A DNA stretch of 6,045 nucleotides from Clostridiaceae bacterium. GTDB taxonomy: Bacteria > Bacillota > Clostridia > Oscillospirales > Acutalibacteraceae. Location: the NCBI GenBank assembly GCA_016292705.1, contig JAEDHZ010000102.1:1-6045 (forward strand), written 5' to 3'. Made by a program: the position numbers and the translations under genes. How positions within the stretch are numbered: the stretch's first letter is position 1; each line of letters starts with the position of its first letter. Below, one piece after another: positions 1-4,660 of this stretch. Below the pieces are notes generated by a model that searched no databases, was not told where the DNA came from, and worked only from the letters and a program-made list of their open reading frames with translations.

Positions 1-180
1 AGTATAACATGTATTTCTAAATTTTTCAATACTAAAAATAATTTTTTCAAAGATGAAGATAAAAAGCTGTCCGAATACAACCGCCCCGAAGAAACCGCCC
101 GAAAACAAAGCACCGCCCATAAATCAACCGCCATGTTTATTTCCGGTCGGATAACAAGCGGCCGAGGTGAGCCTGTATAA
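1..180 (+). CDS. 3' end of an unrecognised protein-coding gene (partial)
   Basis: Reading frame 1 is open from the left window edge for 59 codons and stops at a TAA at 178-180. The gene would begin outside the window. The visible tail is hydrophilic and charged, with a Lys/Asp/Glu-rich stretch (KDEDKKLSEYNRPEETARK) followed by a Ser/Thr/Arg-rich end (TAMFISGRITSGRGEPV). It has no membrane segment or recognisable motif. The first 50 bases are very A/T-rich, unlike the more balanced bases 60-180, so coding status is uncertain and the frame may be open by chance. A strong intrinsic terminator starts 17 bases after the stop, as expected for the end of a transcription unit, which is the best support. 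I do not recognise a family. Confidence 0.4.
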   Translation, partial: SITCISKFFNTKNNFFKDEDKKLSEYNRPEETARKQSTAHKSTAMFISGRITSGRGEPV

Positions 181-197
181 TAAACGCACAAAAGGAT

Positions 198-240
198 GGG
201 GCTGTGACGAAATGGAAGTTTTCGTCACAGCCCCGTTTTT
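198..240 (+). terminator. Strong intrinsic terminator
   Basis: A perfect 15-bp stem (198-212, GGGGCTGTGACGAAA, pairing with 220-234) closes a 7-base loop and is followed at once by GTTTTT. The four G-C pairs at the base and the T-tract fit a rho-independent terminator on the plus strand. It would end transcription of the reading frame that stops at 180 and insulate the SRP RNA promoter downstream. Confidence 0.9.
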
Positions 241-380
241 ACGCTTGCTTTTATGGCAAGGCTCTTGCTTTCTTTTTACATTTAACCCTGCGGAGCAAAA
301 ACAAAAACCGTTTGCAGCGTTTATTCATAAATGAACAGCATAAAAGCACAACTGTTATCCAAATAAACTTTCTAAAACAC

Positions 381-409
381 TTGATTTTACTGCGCATTTA
401 TATTATAAT
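381..409 (+). promoter_or_regulatory. Sigma-A-type promoter of the SRP RNA gene
   Basis: A -35 box TTGATT (381-386) and a perfect -10 box TATAAT (404-409) are separated by 17 bases. The predicted start lies near 415-417, where a 5' hairpin of the RNA begins (GGCTA at 415-419). The match between promoter position and RNA structure supports both calls. No operator-like repeat is seen, consistent with constitutive expression. Confidence 0.82.
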
Positions 410-414
410 AGTCA

Positions 415-600
415 GGCTAATGCGGTTCCGTGCCGTATAGCCACCGGCAAGATACTTTAATTTGGTCATGCAGCAGCGGGTCCTGTGCGACAGGATACTG
501 CGAACCATGTCAGGCGGGGAACCGAGCAGCATTAAGCAGGAATACTGTGCGACACAGTAAGGCCTGTTGCTGTGTGACCAAGCGAACGTGTCTTGCCTGT
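415..600 (+). ncRNA. ffs: Signal recognition particle RNA (4.5S/scRNA type)
   Basis: This is the RNA core of the signal recognition particle, which binds Ffh and targets ribosomes making membrane or secreted proteins to FtsY and SecYEG. The Ffh-binding domain is clear: ATGTCAGG (507-514), a CGG/CCG stem with a GGAA tetraloop (518-521), and AGCAGCA (525-531) as the other side of the symmetric loop, followed by TTAAG. The rod is closed by GGCAAGATAC (446-455) with GTGTCTTGCC (588-597) and by TGGTCATGCAGCA (463-475) with the strand ending TGTGACCA near 580. An extra hairpin at 415-442 (GGCTA/TAGCC, inner CGG/CCG) precedes the rod. I do not see a canonical Alu domain with its UGUAA-type loop. The position just upstream of dnaX is the same as in Bacillus subtilis. 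The exact 5' and 3' ends are inferred. Confidence 0.93.
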
Positions 601-606
601 TTTTTA
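588..606 (+). terminator. Probable T-tract terminator of the SRP RNA
   Basis: The 3' strand of the closing SRP RNA stem (588-597) is followed by TG and six T residues (600-605). This resembles an intrinsic terminator in which the RNA's long rod acts as the stem. Because the pairing partner is 130 bases upstream, part of the transcription may read through into dnaX. A weak promoter-like pair for dnaX (TTGCCT at 593-598, CATATT at 616-621, 17-base spacer) overlaps this site. Confidence 0.5.
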
Positions 607-627
607 TATAAACGGCATATTTTTTAC

Positions 628-634
628 GGGGGTG
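628..634 (+). promoter_or_regulatory. Ribosome binding site that fixes the dnaX TTG start
   Basis: The G-rich sequence GGGGGTG ends seven bases before TTG at 642. No ATG or GTG is better placed, and translation from this TTG gives the MYQVLYRKYRP opening typical of DnaX proteins. The unusual start codon is therefore well supported. Confidence 0.75.
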
Positions 635-641
635 AAAAGGC

Positions 642-2399
642 TTGTATCAGGTGCTTTACAGAAAATACCGCCCGAAGGTATTTTCCGATGTTGTCGGTCA
701 GGATCATATTACCTCAACGCTCCAGAGCGAAATTCAAAAGGGAAAGCTTTCCCATGCATACCTTTTCACAGGCTCAAGAGGAACGGGCAAAACCACCTGC
801 GCAAAAATCCTTTCAAAGGCGGTCAACTGTCTGCATCCCGTTGACGGCAACCCCTGCAACGAATGTGAAATCTGCCGTGGGATTGACTCCGGCGCAATTC
901 TTGATGTTGTTGAAATTGACGCAGCAAGCAATAACGGTGTTGATAACATCCGTGACATCCGGGATGAATCAGGCTTTGCACCCGTCAACTGCAAGTTCCG
1001 TGTCTATATCATAGATGAGGTCCACATGCTTTCAATCGGTGCATTCAATGCACTGCTCAAAACACTTGAAGAACCCCCGGCGCATGTTATGTTCATCCTT
1101 GCAACCACCGAGGTTCATAAACTCCCGGTGACCATTCTTTCGCGATGTCAGCGCTTTGATTTCAGGCGTGTTGGTTCGCAGGACATGATAAGGCGGATGA
1201 ATTACATCGCCGGAAAAGAGGGCTTCTCCCTTGATGAGGATGCGGCAGTGCTCATTGCCCGCCTTGCGGACGGCGGAATGAGGGATGCGCTTTCAACTCT
1301 TGATCAGTGCATTTCAAACTCCGCTCATGTTTCAAGCGAAACCGTTTGCGCCGTTGCCGGAATTGCAGGCAGGGATCACCTTTTTGAAATTGCCGGAGAC
1401 ATTGCAAACCATGATTCAGCTTCCGCAATCGGGAGGCTCAGCGAGCTTTATGCCGCTTCATGCGACATGGAACGCCTTTGCGCCGATTTGACACTGCATT
1501 TTCGCAACCTTATGATTGCAAAAACAGTTCGTGATGCTCAAAATGTTCTTGTCTGCACAAAGGATGAGCTTGAAGGCTTCAGGAAACAAAGCGCCCTCTT
1601 TACCCTTGAGGGTATACTTTATTCAATAGATTTGCTTCAATCCGCTTCTGCCGACCTGAAACGCTCGGTCAACAGGCGCATTGAAATGGAAATGACGCTT
1701 ATCCGCCTTGCTTCACCTGCGCTCGACTCAGGCAATGCCGCACTTCTGAGCCGCATCGCCGCATTGGAACTTGCGCTCAAAAGCGCTGTCTCTGTTTCCC
1801 GAACAGAGACATCAACTGAAAGCATTGTTGAAAAAGCAACCGAAAAAGAAGCACCGACCGCTCCGGTAACGGAAGAAAACACATCTGCGCAGCTTTCACA
1901 GCAGGATAGCTTTTTTGCACCGCCGCCGGTTGAAGAAGAAAAACCGGTGATAAAAGAGCCTCCGGCCCGTGCAAGCTGGGAAACACCCGTCTCTGTTCCC
2001 GAAACACCTGCGAACAATTTCAACCCGGGGGTGGCGCAACAGCAGTCCGAAGCCGAGGCACAGCTTTTGCCGTTTGCCGATTGGGTTCAGGTGCTGTCTG
2101 AACTCACCCATATAAACCAGCCGCTTTGGGGAATTCTCATCGGTTCAACTGCGTTCATAAGCGGCGAATTTGTTCTCATAAAAAGCGAAAACCCGACTTT
2201 TGCTTCTTTCATCAAAGTCGGAACGAACGGAAGAGATGTTAAGGAAGCAATTTTCCGTGTCACAGGTAAGAAATACCGTCTCGGAATATACAATCCCGTT
2301 TCCACGGTACAGAAAAATGATGGGGAAAAACCGAAGGATCCGCTTGAAAACCTTGTCAGAAAGGCGACGGATCTCGGAATCAGCGTTAAAGTTGATTAA
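642..2399 (+). CDS. dnaX: DNA polymerase III subunit gamma/tau
   Basis: This is the motor subunit of the clamp loader, which opens the beta sliding clamp and loads it on primed DNA; the long tau form also tethers the polymerase. The 585-residue product starts at a TTG and opens with the family signature YRKYRP. The AAA+ core shows Walker A GSRGTGKT (44-51), a zinc-binding cysteine set (C63, C72, C75, C78), Walker B IIDEVHM (123-129), sensor 1 ATTEVHK, the arginine-finger SRC motif (167-169) and sensor 2 GGMRDAL (211-217). The core is followed by the collar domain, a Pro/Glu/Ala-rich linker (about 390-470) and a C-terminal domain (about 475-585). The length is close to B. subtilis DnaX. I found no canonical A-AAA-AAG slippery site, so a short gamma form made by frameshifting is not indicated. 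The gene follows the SRP RNA and leads the ebfC-recR cluster. Confidence 0.97.
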   Translation: MYQVLYRKYRPKVFSDVVGQDHITSTLQSEIQKGKLSHAYLFTGSRGTGKTTCAKILSKAVNCLHPVDGNPCNECEICRGIDSGAILDVVEIDAASNNGVDNIRDIRDESGFAPVNCKFRVYIIDEVHMLSIGAFNALLKTLEEPPAHVMFILATTEVHKLPVTILSRCQRFDFRRVGSQDMIRRMNYIAGKEGFSLDEDAAVLIARLADGGMRDALSTLDQCISNSAHVSSETVCAVAGIAGRDHLFEIAGDIANHDSASAIGRLSELYAASCDMERLCADLTLHFRNLMIAKTVRDAQNVLVCTKDELEGFRKQSALFTLEGILYSIDLLQSASADLKRSVNRRIEMEMTLIRLASPALDSGNAALLSRIAALELALKSAVSVSRTETSTESIVEKATEKEAPTAPVTEENTSAQLSQQDSFFAPPPVEEEKPVIKEPPARASWETPVSVPETPANNFNPGVAQQQSEAEAQLLPFADWVQVLSELTHINQPLWGILIGSTAFISGEFVLIKSENPTFASFIKVGTNGRDVKEAIFRVTGKKYRLGIYNPVSTVQKNDGEKPKDPLENLVRKATDLGISVKVD

Positions 2400-2443
2400 A
2401 CAGTCAATGTATTTTTAATAATGATATAAAGGAGCTGTTCAAA

Positions 2444-2776
2444 ATGAAAGCAAGGATTCCCGGAATGCAGGGCGGCGGCCAGATGAACATGATGAAAAAA
2501 ATTCAGGAGATGCAAGCTCAGCTTGAAGCAAAGCAGGCAGAGATTGAGCAGACCGAATTTTCTGCTTCCGCAGGCGGCGGAGCGGTTGAGGTTGTTGTTA
2601 CTGGCGCACACGAAATCAAAAAGATTGACCTGAAGCCCGATGTTGTTGACCCCGAAGACATTGAAATGCTTTCCGACCTCATCATTGCGGCGGCAAATGA
2701 GGCAATGAGAAAGGCTGACGACGCAATGGAGCAGGCAATGGGTGCGCTCAAGGGCGGTCTTAATCTTCCGTTCTGA
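2444..2776 (+). CDS. ebfC: YbaB/EbfC-family nucleoid-associated protein
   Basis: The 110-residue product matches the small YbaB/EbfC (YaaK) family, dimeric DNA-binding proteins linked to nucleoid structure and usually encoded between dnaX and recR. A Met/Gly-rich start (MQGGGQMNMMKK) leads into a charged helix (about 15-40, KIQEMQAQLEAKQAEIEQTE). A beta core follows (SASAGGGAVEVVVTGAHEIKKI, with KIDLKPDVVDPED after it), then a C-terminal helix with AANEAMRKADDAM, and the chain ends GGLNLPF. The start at 2444 is supported by AAAGGAG (2428-2434), nine bases upstream. A 44-base gap without a terminator follows dnaX, so co-transcription is likely. The stop overlaps the recR start by one base. Confidence 0.95.
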   Translation: MKARIPGMQGGGQMNMMKKIQEMQAQLEAKQAEIEQTEFSASAGGGAVEVVVTGAHEIKKIDLKPDVVDPEDIEMLSDLIIAAANEAMRKADDAMEQAMGALKGGLNLPF

Positions 2777-3378
2777 TGGCGGATTACAAGGTTGCCTCGC
2801 TTGCGAGACTTATCGACCAGTTTGAGCGTCTTCCCGGTATCGGACACAAAAGTGCGCAACGGCTTGCGTTCCATGTCCTCTCAATGACGGATGAGCAAGC
2901 CGAAGCCTTTGCGCAAAATATCCTCGACGCTCACAAAAAAATCAAAAAGTGCTCTCGCTGCTGCAATCTTTCGGAGGAGGAGCTTTGCCCTATATGCAAA
3001 AACAGCGCACGAAACGAAAGTGTTGTCTGTGTTGTTGAAGATCCGAGAGATGTCATGGCGTTTGAGCGAACACATGAATATGACGGAACCTACCATGTTC
3101 TCCACGGCGTGATTTCACCGATGAACGGGGTGGGTCCGGAGGATATCGCAATCAAGGAGCTGCTTGCCCGCCTTTCGGACGGCAAAGTCAGCGAGGTTAT
3201 CATGGCAACCAACCCCACTGTTGAGGGCGAGGCCACGGCGATGTATATTTCACGCCTGCTCAAACCGATGGGGCTGACTGTGACACGCCTTGCTTACGGC
3301 GTCCCTGTCGGAGCAGACCTTGAATACGCCGACGAAGTGACGCTGACACGGGCACTTGAAGGCAGACGGAAACTTTAA
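2776..3378 (+). CDS. recR: Recombination mediator protein RecR
   Basis: RecR acts with RecO (and RecF) to load RecA on gapped, SSB-coated DNA during recombinational repair. The 200-residue product is full length for the family. An N-terminal helix-hairpin-helix region (about 8-34) holds LPGIGHKSAQRLAFH. A zinc finger follows with C59, C62, C71 and C74. The Toprim domain begins at VVCVVEDPRDV (about 83-93), continues through YHVLHGVISPMNGVGPED and includes ATNPTVEGEATA (144-155). The C-terminal end has the usual AYGVPVGADLEYADEVTL and ends GRRKL. The ATG at 2776 shares its A with the TGA of ebfC. There is only a weak purine-rich stretch upstream, so translation is probably coupled to ebfC. Confidence 0.97.
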   Translation: MADYKVASLARLIDQFERLPGIGHKSAQRLAFHVLSMTDEQAEAFAQNILDAHKKIKKCSRCCNLSEEELCPICKNSARNESVVCVVEDPRDVMAFERTHEYDGTYHVLHGVISPMNGVGPEDIAIKELLARLSDGKVSEVIMATNPTVEGEATAMYISRLLKPMGLTVTRLAYGVPVGADLEYADEVTLTRALEGRRKL

Positions 3379-3380
3379 AG

Positions 3381-3387
3381 AGAGGTG
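3381..3387 (+). promoter_or_regulatory. Ribosome binding site that decides the smpB start
   Basis: AGAGGTG lies six bases before GTG at 3394. An in-frame GTG at 3385 falls inside this Shine-Dalgarno sequence and would add only three residues that SmpB proteins normally lack. The downstream GTG, giving MAKSND, is preferred. Confidence 0.75.
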
Positions 3388-3393
3388 AACTTT

Positions 3394-3858
3394 GTGGCGA
3401 AGAGCAATGACATTCCGAAAGTTGCACAAAACAAAAAAGCCTATCATGATTACTTTGTTCTGGAAACTTATGAAGCGGGAATTGAGCTTTTCGGCACAGA
3501 GGTCAAGTCAATCAGAAAGGGAAAAATCAATCTCAAGGATTCCTGGTGCAGCATTGAAAACGGTGAAATTTTCGTCAACGGAATGCACATCAGCCCCTAT
3601 GATCACGGAAACATTTTCAACCGTGACCCGATGAGGGTCAAAAAGTTGCTTATGCACAAAAGAGAAATCAATCGCCTTTTCGGTGTAACAAAGCAACAGG
3701 GACTGACTCTCATTCCCCTTTCGGTGTATTTTCTCAACGGCAGAGCAAAGCTTGAGGTAGGTCTTTGCAAAGGTAAAAAGAACTATGACAAGCGTGAAAC
3801 CGCCGCAAAACGTGACGCAAAACGAGACATTGAGCGAGAGATGCGTTCGCGTGGCTGA
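3394..3858 (+). CDS. smpB: SsrA-binding protein SmpB
   Basis: SmpB binds the tRNA-like part of tmRNA and places it in the A site of stalled ribosomes to start trans-translation. From the GTG at 3394 the product has 154 residues, the usual length. Family motifs appear in order: N-terminal VAQNKKAYHDYFV, GTEVKSIR (about 34-41), the HISPYDHGN segment (about 65-73), RVKKLLMHKREI (81-92), TLIPLSVYFLNGRAKLEVG and CKGKKNYDKR (125-134). A basic C-terminal tail (KRDAKRDIEREMRSRG) forms the helix that enters the empty mRNA channel. The start is 15 bases after the recR stop with no terminator between, so smpB probably belongs to the same operon. Its RNA partner is encoded about 100 bases downstream. Confidence 0.97.
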   Translation: MAKSNDIPKVAQNKKAYHDYFVLETYEAGIELFGTEVKSIRKGKINLKDSWCSIENGEIFVNGMHISPYDHGNIFNRDPMRVKKLLMHKREINRLFGVTKQQGLTLIPLSVYFLNGRAKLEVGLCKGKKNYDKRETAAKRDAKRDIEREMRSRG

Positions 3859-3875
3859 ACTCCCTCAATCTTCCA

Positions 3876-3904
3876 TTGACAAAGCATACACAAGGTGTTA
3901 GAAT
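3876..3904 (+). promoter_or_regulatory. Sigma-A-type promoter of ssrA
   Basis: A perfect -35 TTGACA (3876-3881) and a -10 TAGAAT (3899-3904) are separated by 17 bases. Transcription would start near 3911, about 50 bases before the mature tmRNA 5' end. A precursor trimmed by RNase P is therefore expected. The promoter lets ssrA be made independently of the smpB operon. Confidence 0.85.
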
Positions 3905-3953
3905 GTCAGAGGTTGTTGAATATAAGGGCGAACCTAAAAGTCAACATCAATAA
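3903..3953 (+). other. Possible 16-codon mini-ORF or gene remnant in the ssrA leader
   Basis: ATG at 3903 is preceded by AAGGTG five bases upstream and opens a frame reading MSEVVEYKGEPKSQHQ before TAA at 3951-3953. The opening resembles, from memory, the N-terminus of a small clostridial protein of about 60-90 residues with a MxEIVEYKGKPLVR-type start. The rest of such a protein is absent. The ATG overlaps the -10 box of the ssrA promoter, so it could be translated only from read-through smpB transcripts. It may be a remnant or chance. Confidence 0.25.
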
Positions 3954-3961
3954 TTTTACAT

Positions 3962-4307
3962 GGGGATGAAAGGATTTCGACGGGGACTCTGAACTCTGAT
4001 AAGCGGGTAGTGCCGTGTAATCACTTAAAACTGCACAATCTTAAAAATAAACGACAATACTACAGTATTGAAGGCTGCTTAACGCAGCCCGTCTGAGCTC
4101 TGAGTACTGCGGCGGAGCATCAGGCGTCACTCAGCAGTGAACGTGAACAGCCGAGCGCCTCGTAGGTTGTCATGATTCAGGGGCTACCAAGGGCTGAAGC
4201 CTGTTGTTCGGCGTCAGTCTGAGGGAATTTTAAAAGAGCAACTCCACCCGGAGAAAGTCAGACGGATGAATTTTCGGACGCGGTTTCGATTACCGCCATC
4301 TCCACCA
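3962..4307 (+). ncRNA. ssrA: Transfer-messenger RNA (tmRNA)
   Basis: tmRNA, with SmpB, frees ribosomes stalled on broken mRNA and adds a degradation tag to the unfinished protein. The 5' end GGGGATGAAAGGATTTCGACGG is the classic one-piece tmRNA start. Acceptor strand GGGGATG (3962-3968) pairs with CATCTCC (4297-4303) with one G-U pair, followed by A and an encoded CCA (4305-4307). The T-arm is perfect: stem GCGGT (4280-4284) with ACCGC (4292-4296) and loop TTCGATT (4285-4291). The mRNA-like part ends in frame at TAA 4080-4082, and hairpin GGCTGC/GCAGCC overlaps the tag end. The total of 346 nt is normal. There is no sign of a split, permuted form. The gene lies directly downstream of smpB. 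Confidence 0.97.
4047..4082 (+). other. tmRNA tag reading frame ending NDNTTVLKAA
   Basis: Within ssrA, AAC GAC AAT ACT ACA GTA followed by TTG AAG GCT GCT TAA encodes NDNTTVLKAA and a stop. The AAACGAC start aligns with the AAACGAC of the Escherichia coli tag (ANDENYALAA). The C-terminal Ala-Ala expected by ClpXP-type proteases is present, but the third residue from the end is Lys rather than Leu. The resume codon aligned to E. coli GCA is AUA (4047-4049); AAA at 4044 or AAC at 4050 are alternatives. Confidence 0.75.
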
Positions 4308-4382
4308 AAATCAACCAACCCGAAGCTATTGCCAGGCGGTAACAGGTTCGGGTTGGTTTTTATATGCGGTAATCGAAACCGC
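4280..4382. repeat. Inverted repeat of the tmRNA T-arm around the ssrA terminator
   Basis: The 17-bp T-arm GCGGTTTCGATTACCGC (4280-4296) has an exact reverse complement, GCGGTAATCGAAACCGC, at 4366-4382. The same sequence recurs at 4536-4552 in the second copy. The two arms enclose the acceptor 3' strand and the terminator hairpin, giving a nested palindrome of about 100 bp. Flanking GGAC (4276-4279) and GTCC (4386-4389) may extend the symmetry. Confidence 0.9.
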
Positions 4383-4408
4383 ATTGTCCATCTTTTGCGT
4401 GAGCAAAA
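4285..4408 (+). repeat. Direct repeat copy 1 (ssrA T-loop to downstream hairpin)
   Basis: This 124-bp segment is repeated 170 bp downstream with two mismatches (4308 A versus G, 4311 T versus G). It starts at the first base of the tmRNA T-loop and covers the 3' T-stem strand, acceptor strand, CCA, terminator and inverted T-arm. It ends with a perfect hairpin, TTTTGC-GTGA-GCAAAA (4393-4408). This copy is part of the intact ssrA gene. Confidence 0.97.
4313..4361 (+). terminator. Intrinsic terminator of ssrA
   Basis: AACCAACCCGAA (4313-4324) pairs perfectly with TTCGGGTTGGTT (4347-4358), with an inner TTGCC/GGTAA hairpin, and Ts continue to 4361. It begins six bases after the CCA end of tmRNA. 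Exonucleases would trim the short 3' trailer. Confidence 0.88.
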
Positions 4409-4454
4409 GGGACTTATAATGCGAAAGGCTGCGTAGCAGCGAACGAAGCGAAGC
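4409..4454. other. 46-bp hairpin-rich spacer between the two repeats
   Basis: This segment is present only once. It contains GCTGC-GTA-GCAGC (4428-4440), the short tandem CGAAG CGAAG (4444-4453), and the left half of the palindrome CGAAGCTTCG (4449-4458) that spans the junction with repeat copy 2. A TATAAT at 4415-4420 lacks a convincing -35 box. No gene fits here. Confidence 0.7.
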
Positions 4455-4578
4455 TTCGATTACCGCCATCTCCACCAGAAGCAACCAACCCGAAGCTATT
4501 GCCAGGCGGTAACAGGTTCGGGTTGGTTTTTATATGCGGTAATCGAAACCGCATTGTCCATCTTTTGCGTGAGCAAAA
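4455..4578 (+). repeat. Direct repeat copy 2 (displaced ssrA 3' end, possible att site)
   Basis: This second copy carries TTCGATTACCGCC, the acceptor strand CATCTCC with ACCA, a full duplicate of the ssrA terminator (4483-4531) and the inverted T-arm (4536-4552). It also has the TTTTGC/GCAAAA hairpin (4563-4578). It lacks the 5' T-stem strand, so it cannot be part of a second working tmRNA. A displaced ssrA end starting at the T-loop is what a tyrosine integrase leaves on the far side of an inserted element, but the spacer is only 46 bp. Confidence 0.95.
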
Positions 4579-4660
4579 ATCTTTACTTAGTTTGAGAATA
4601 CTGTATGATTAGAACATAACATTCAGTAACATCAGGAAGATAAAACTGTGTATATGTGAT

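Noticed and set aside
204..440. A 78-codon frame from the terminator into the SRP promoter
   Set aside because: It starts inside the terminator hairpin, crosses the promoter and enters the SRP RNA 5' hairpin. Its composition is low-complexity and A/T-driven.
430..1014. A 194-codon plus-strand frame overlapping the SRP RNA and the start of dnaX
   Set aside because: It overlaps a clear structured RNA and the AAA+ core of DnaX in another frame. It has no ribosome binding site or recognisable motif.
1825..1855. Possible programmed frameshift site in dnaX, because GAAAAAG occurs twice
   Set aside because: In the dnaX frame these read GAA AAA G.., which does not make the X-XXY-YYZ heptamer. No convincing stimulatory hairpin follows.
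1637..2023. A 128-codon minus-strand frame inside dnaX
   Set aside because: It is antisense to the Pro/Glu/Ala-rich linker of DnaX, whose codon bias creates open antisense frames. It has no start signal.
3385..3393. Upstream GTG start for smpB
   Set aside because: It lies within the Shine-Dalgarno sequence AGAGGTG used by the GTG at 3394 and has no good ribosome binding site of its own.
4393..4420. Promoter suggested by TATAAT at 4415-4420
   Set aside because: The region about 17 bases upstream (TTTTGC) is a poor -35 box and part of a hairpin. No gene or recognisable RNA starts downstream.
4455..4477. A second tmRNA or tRNA 3' end with CCA
   Set aside because: Only the T-loop, 3' T-stem strand and acceptor strand are present. 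There is no 5' T-stem strand, D-arm or matching 5' acceptor strand nearby, so it is a displaced copy.
4285..4578. CRISPR-like repeat array
   Set aside because: There are only two units, the repeats are 124 bp, and they are explained by the ssrA 3' end. No cas genes are present.
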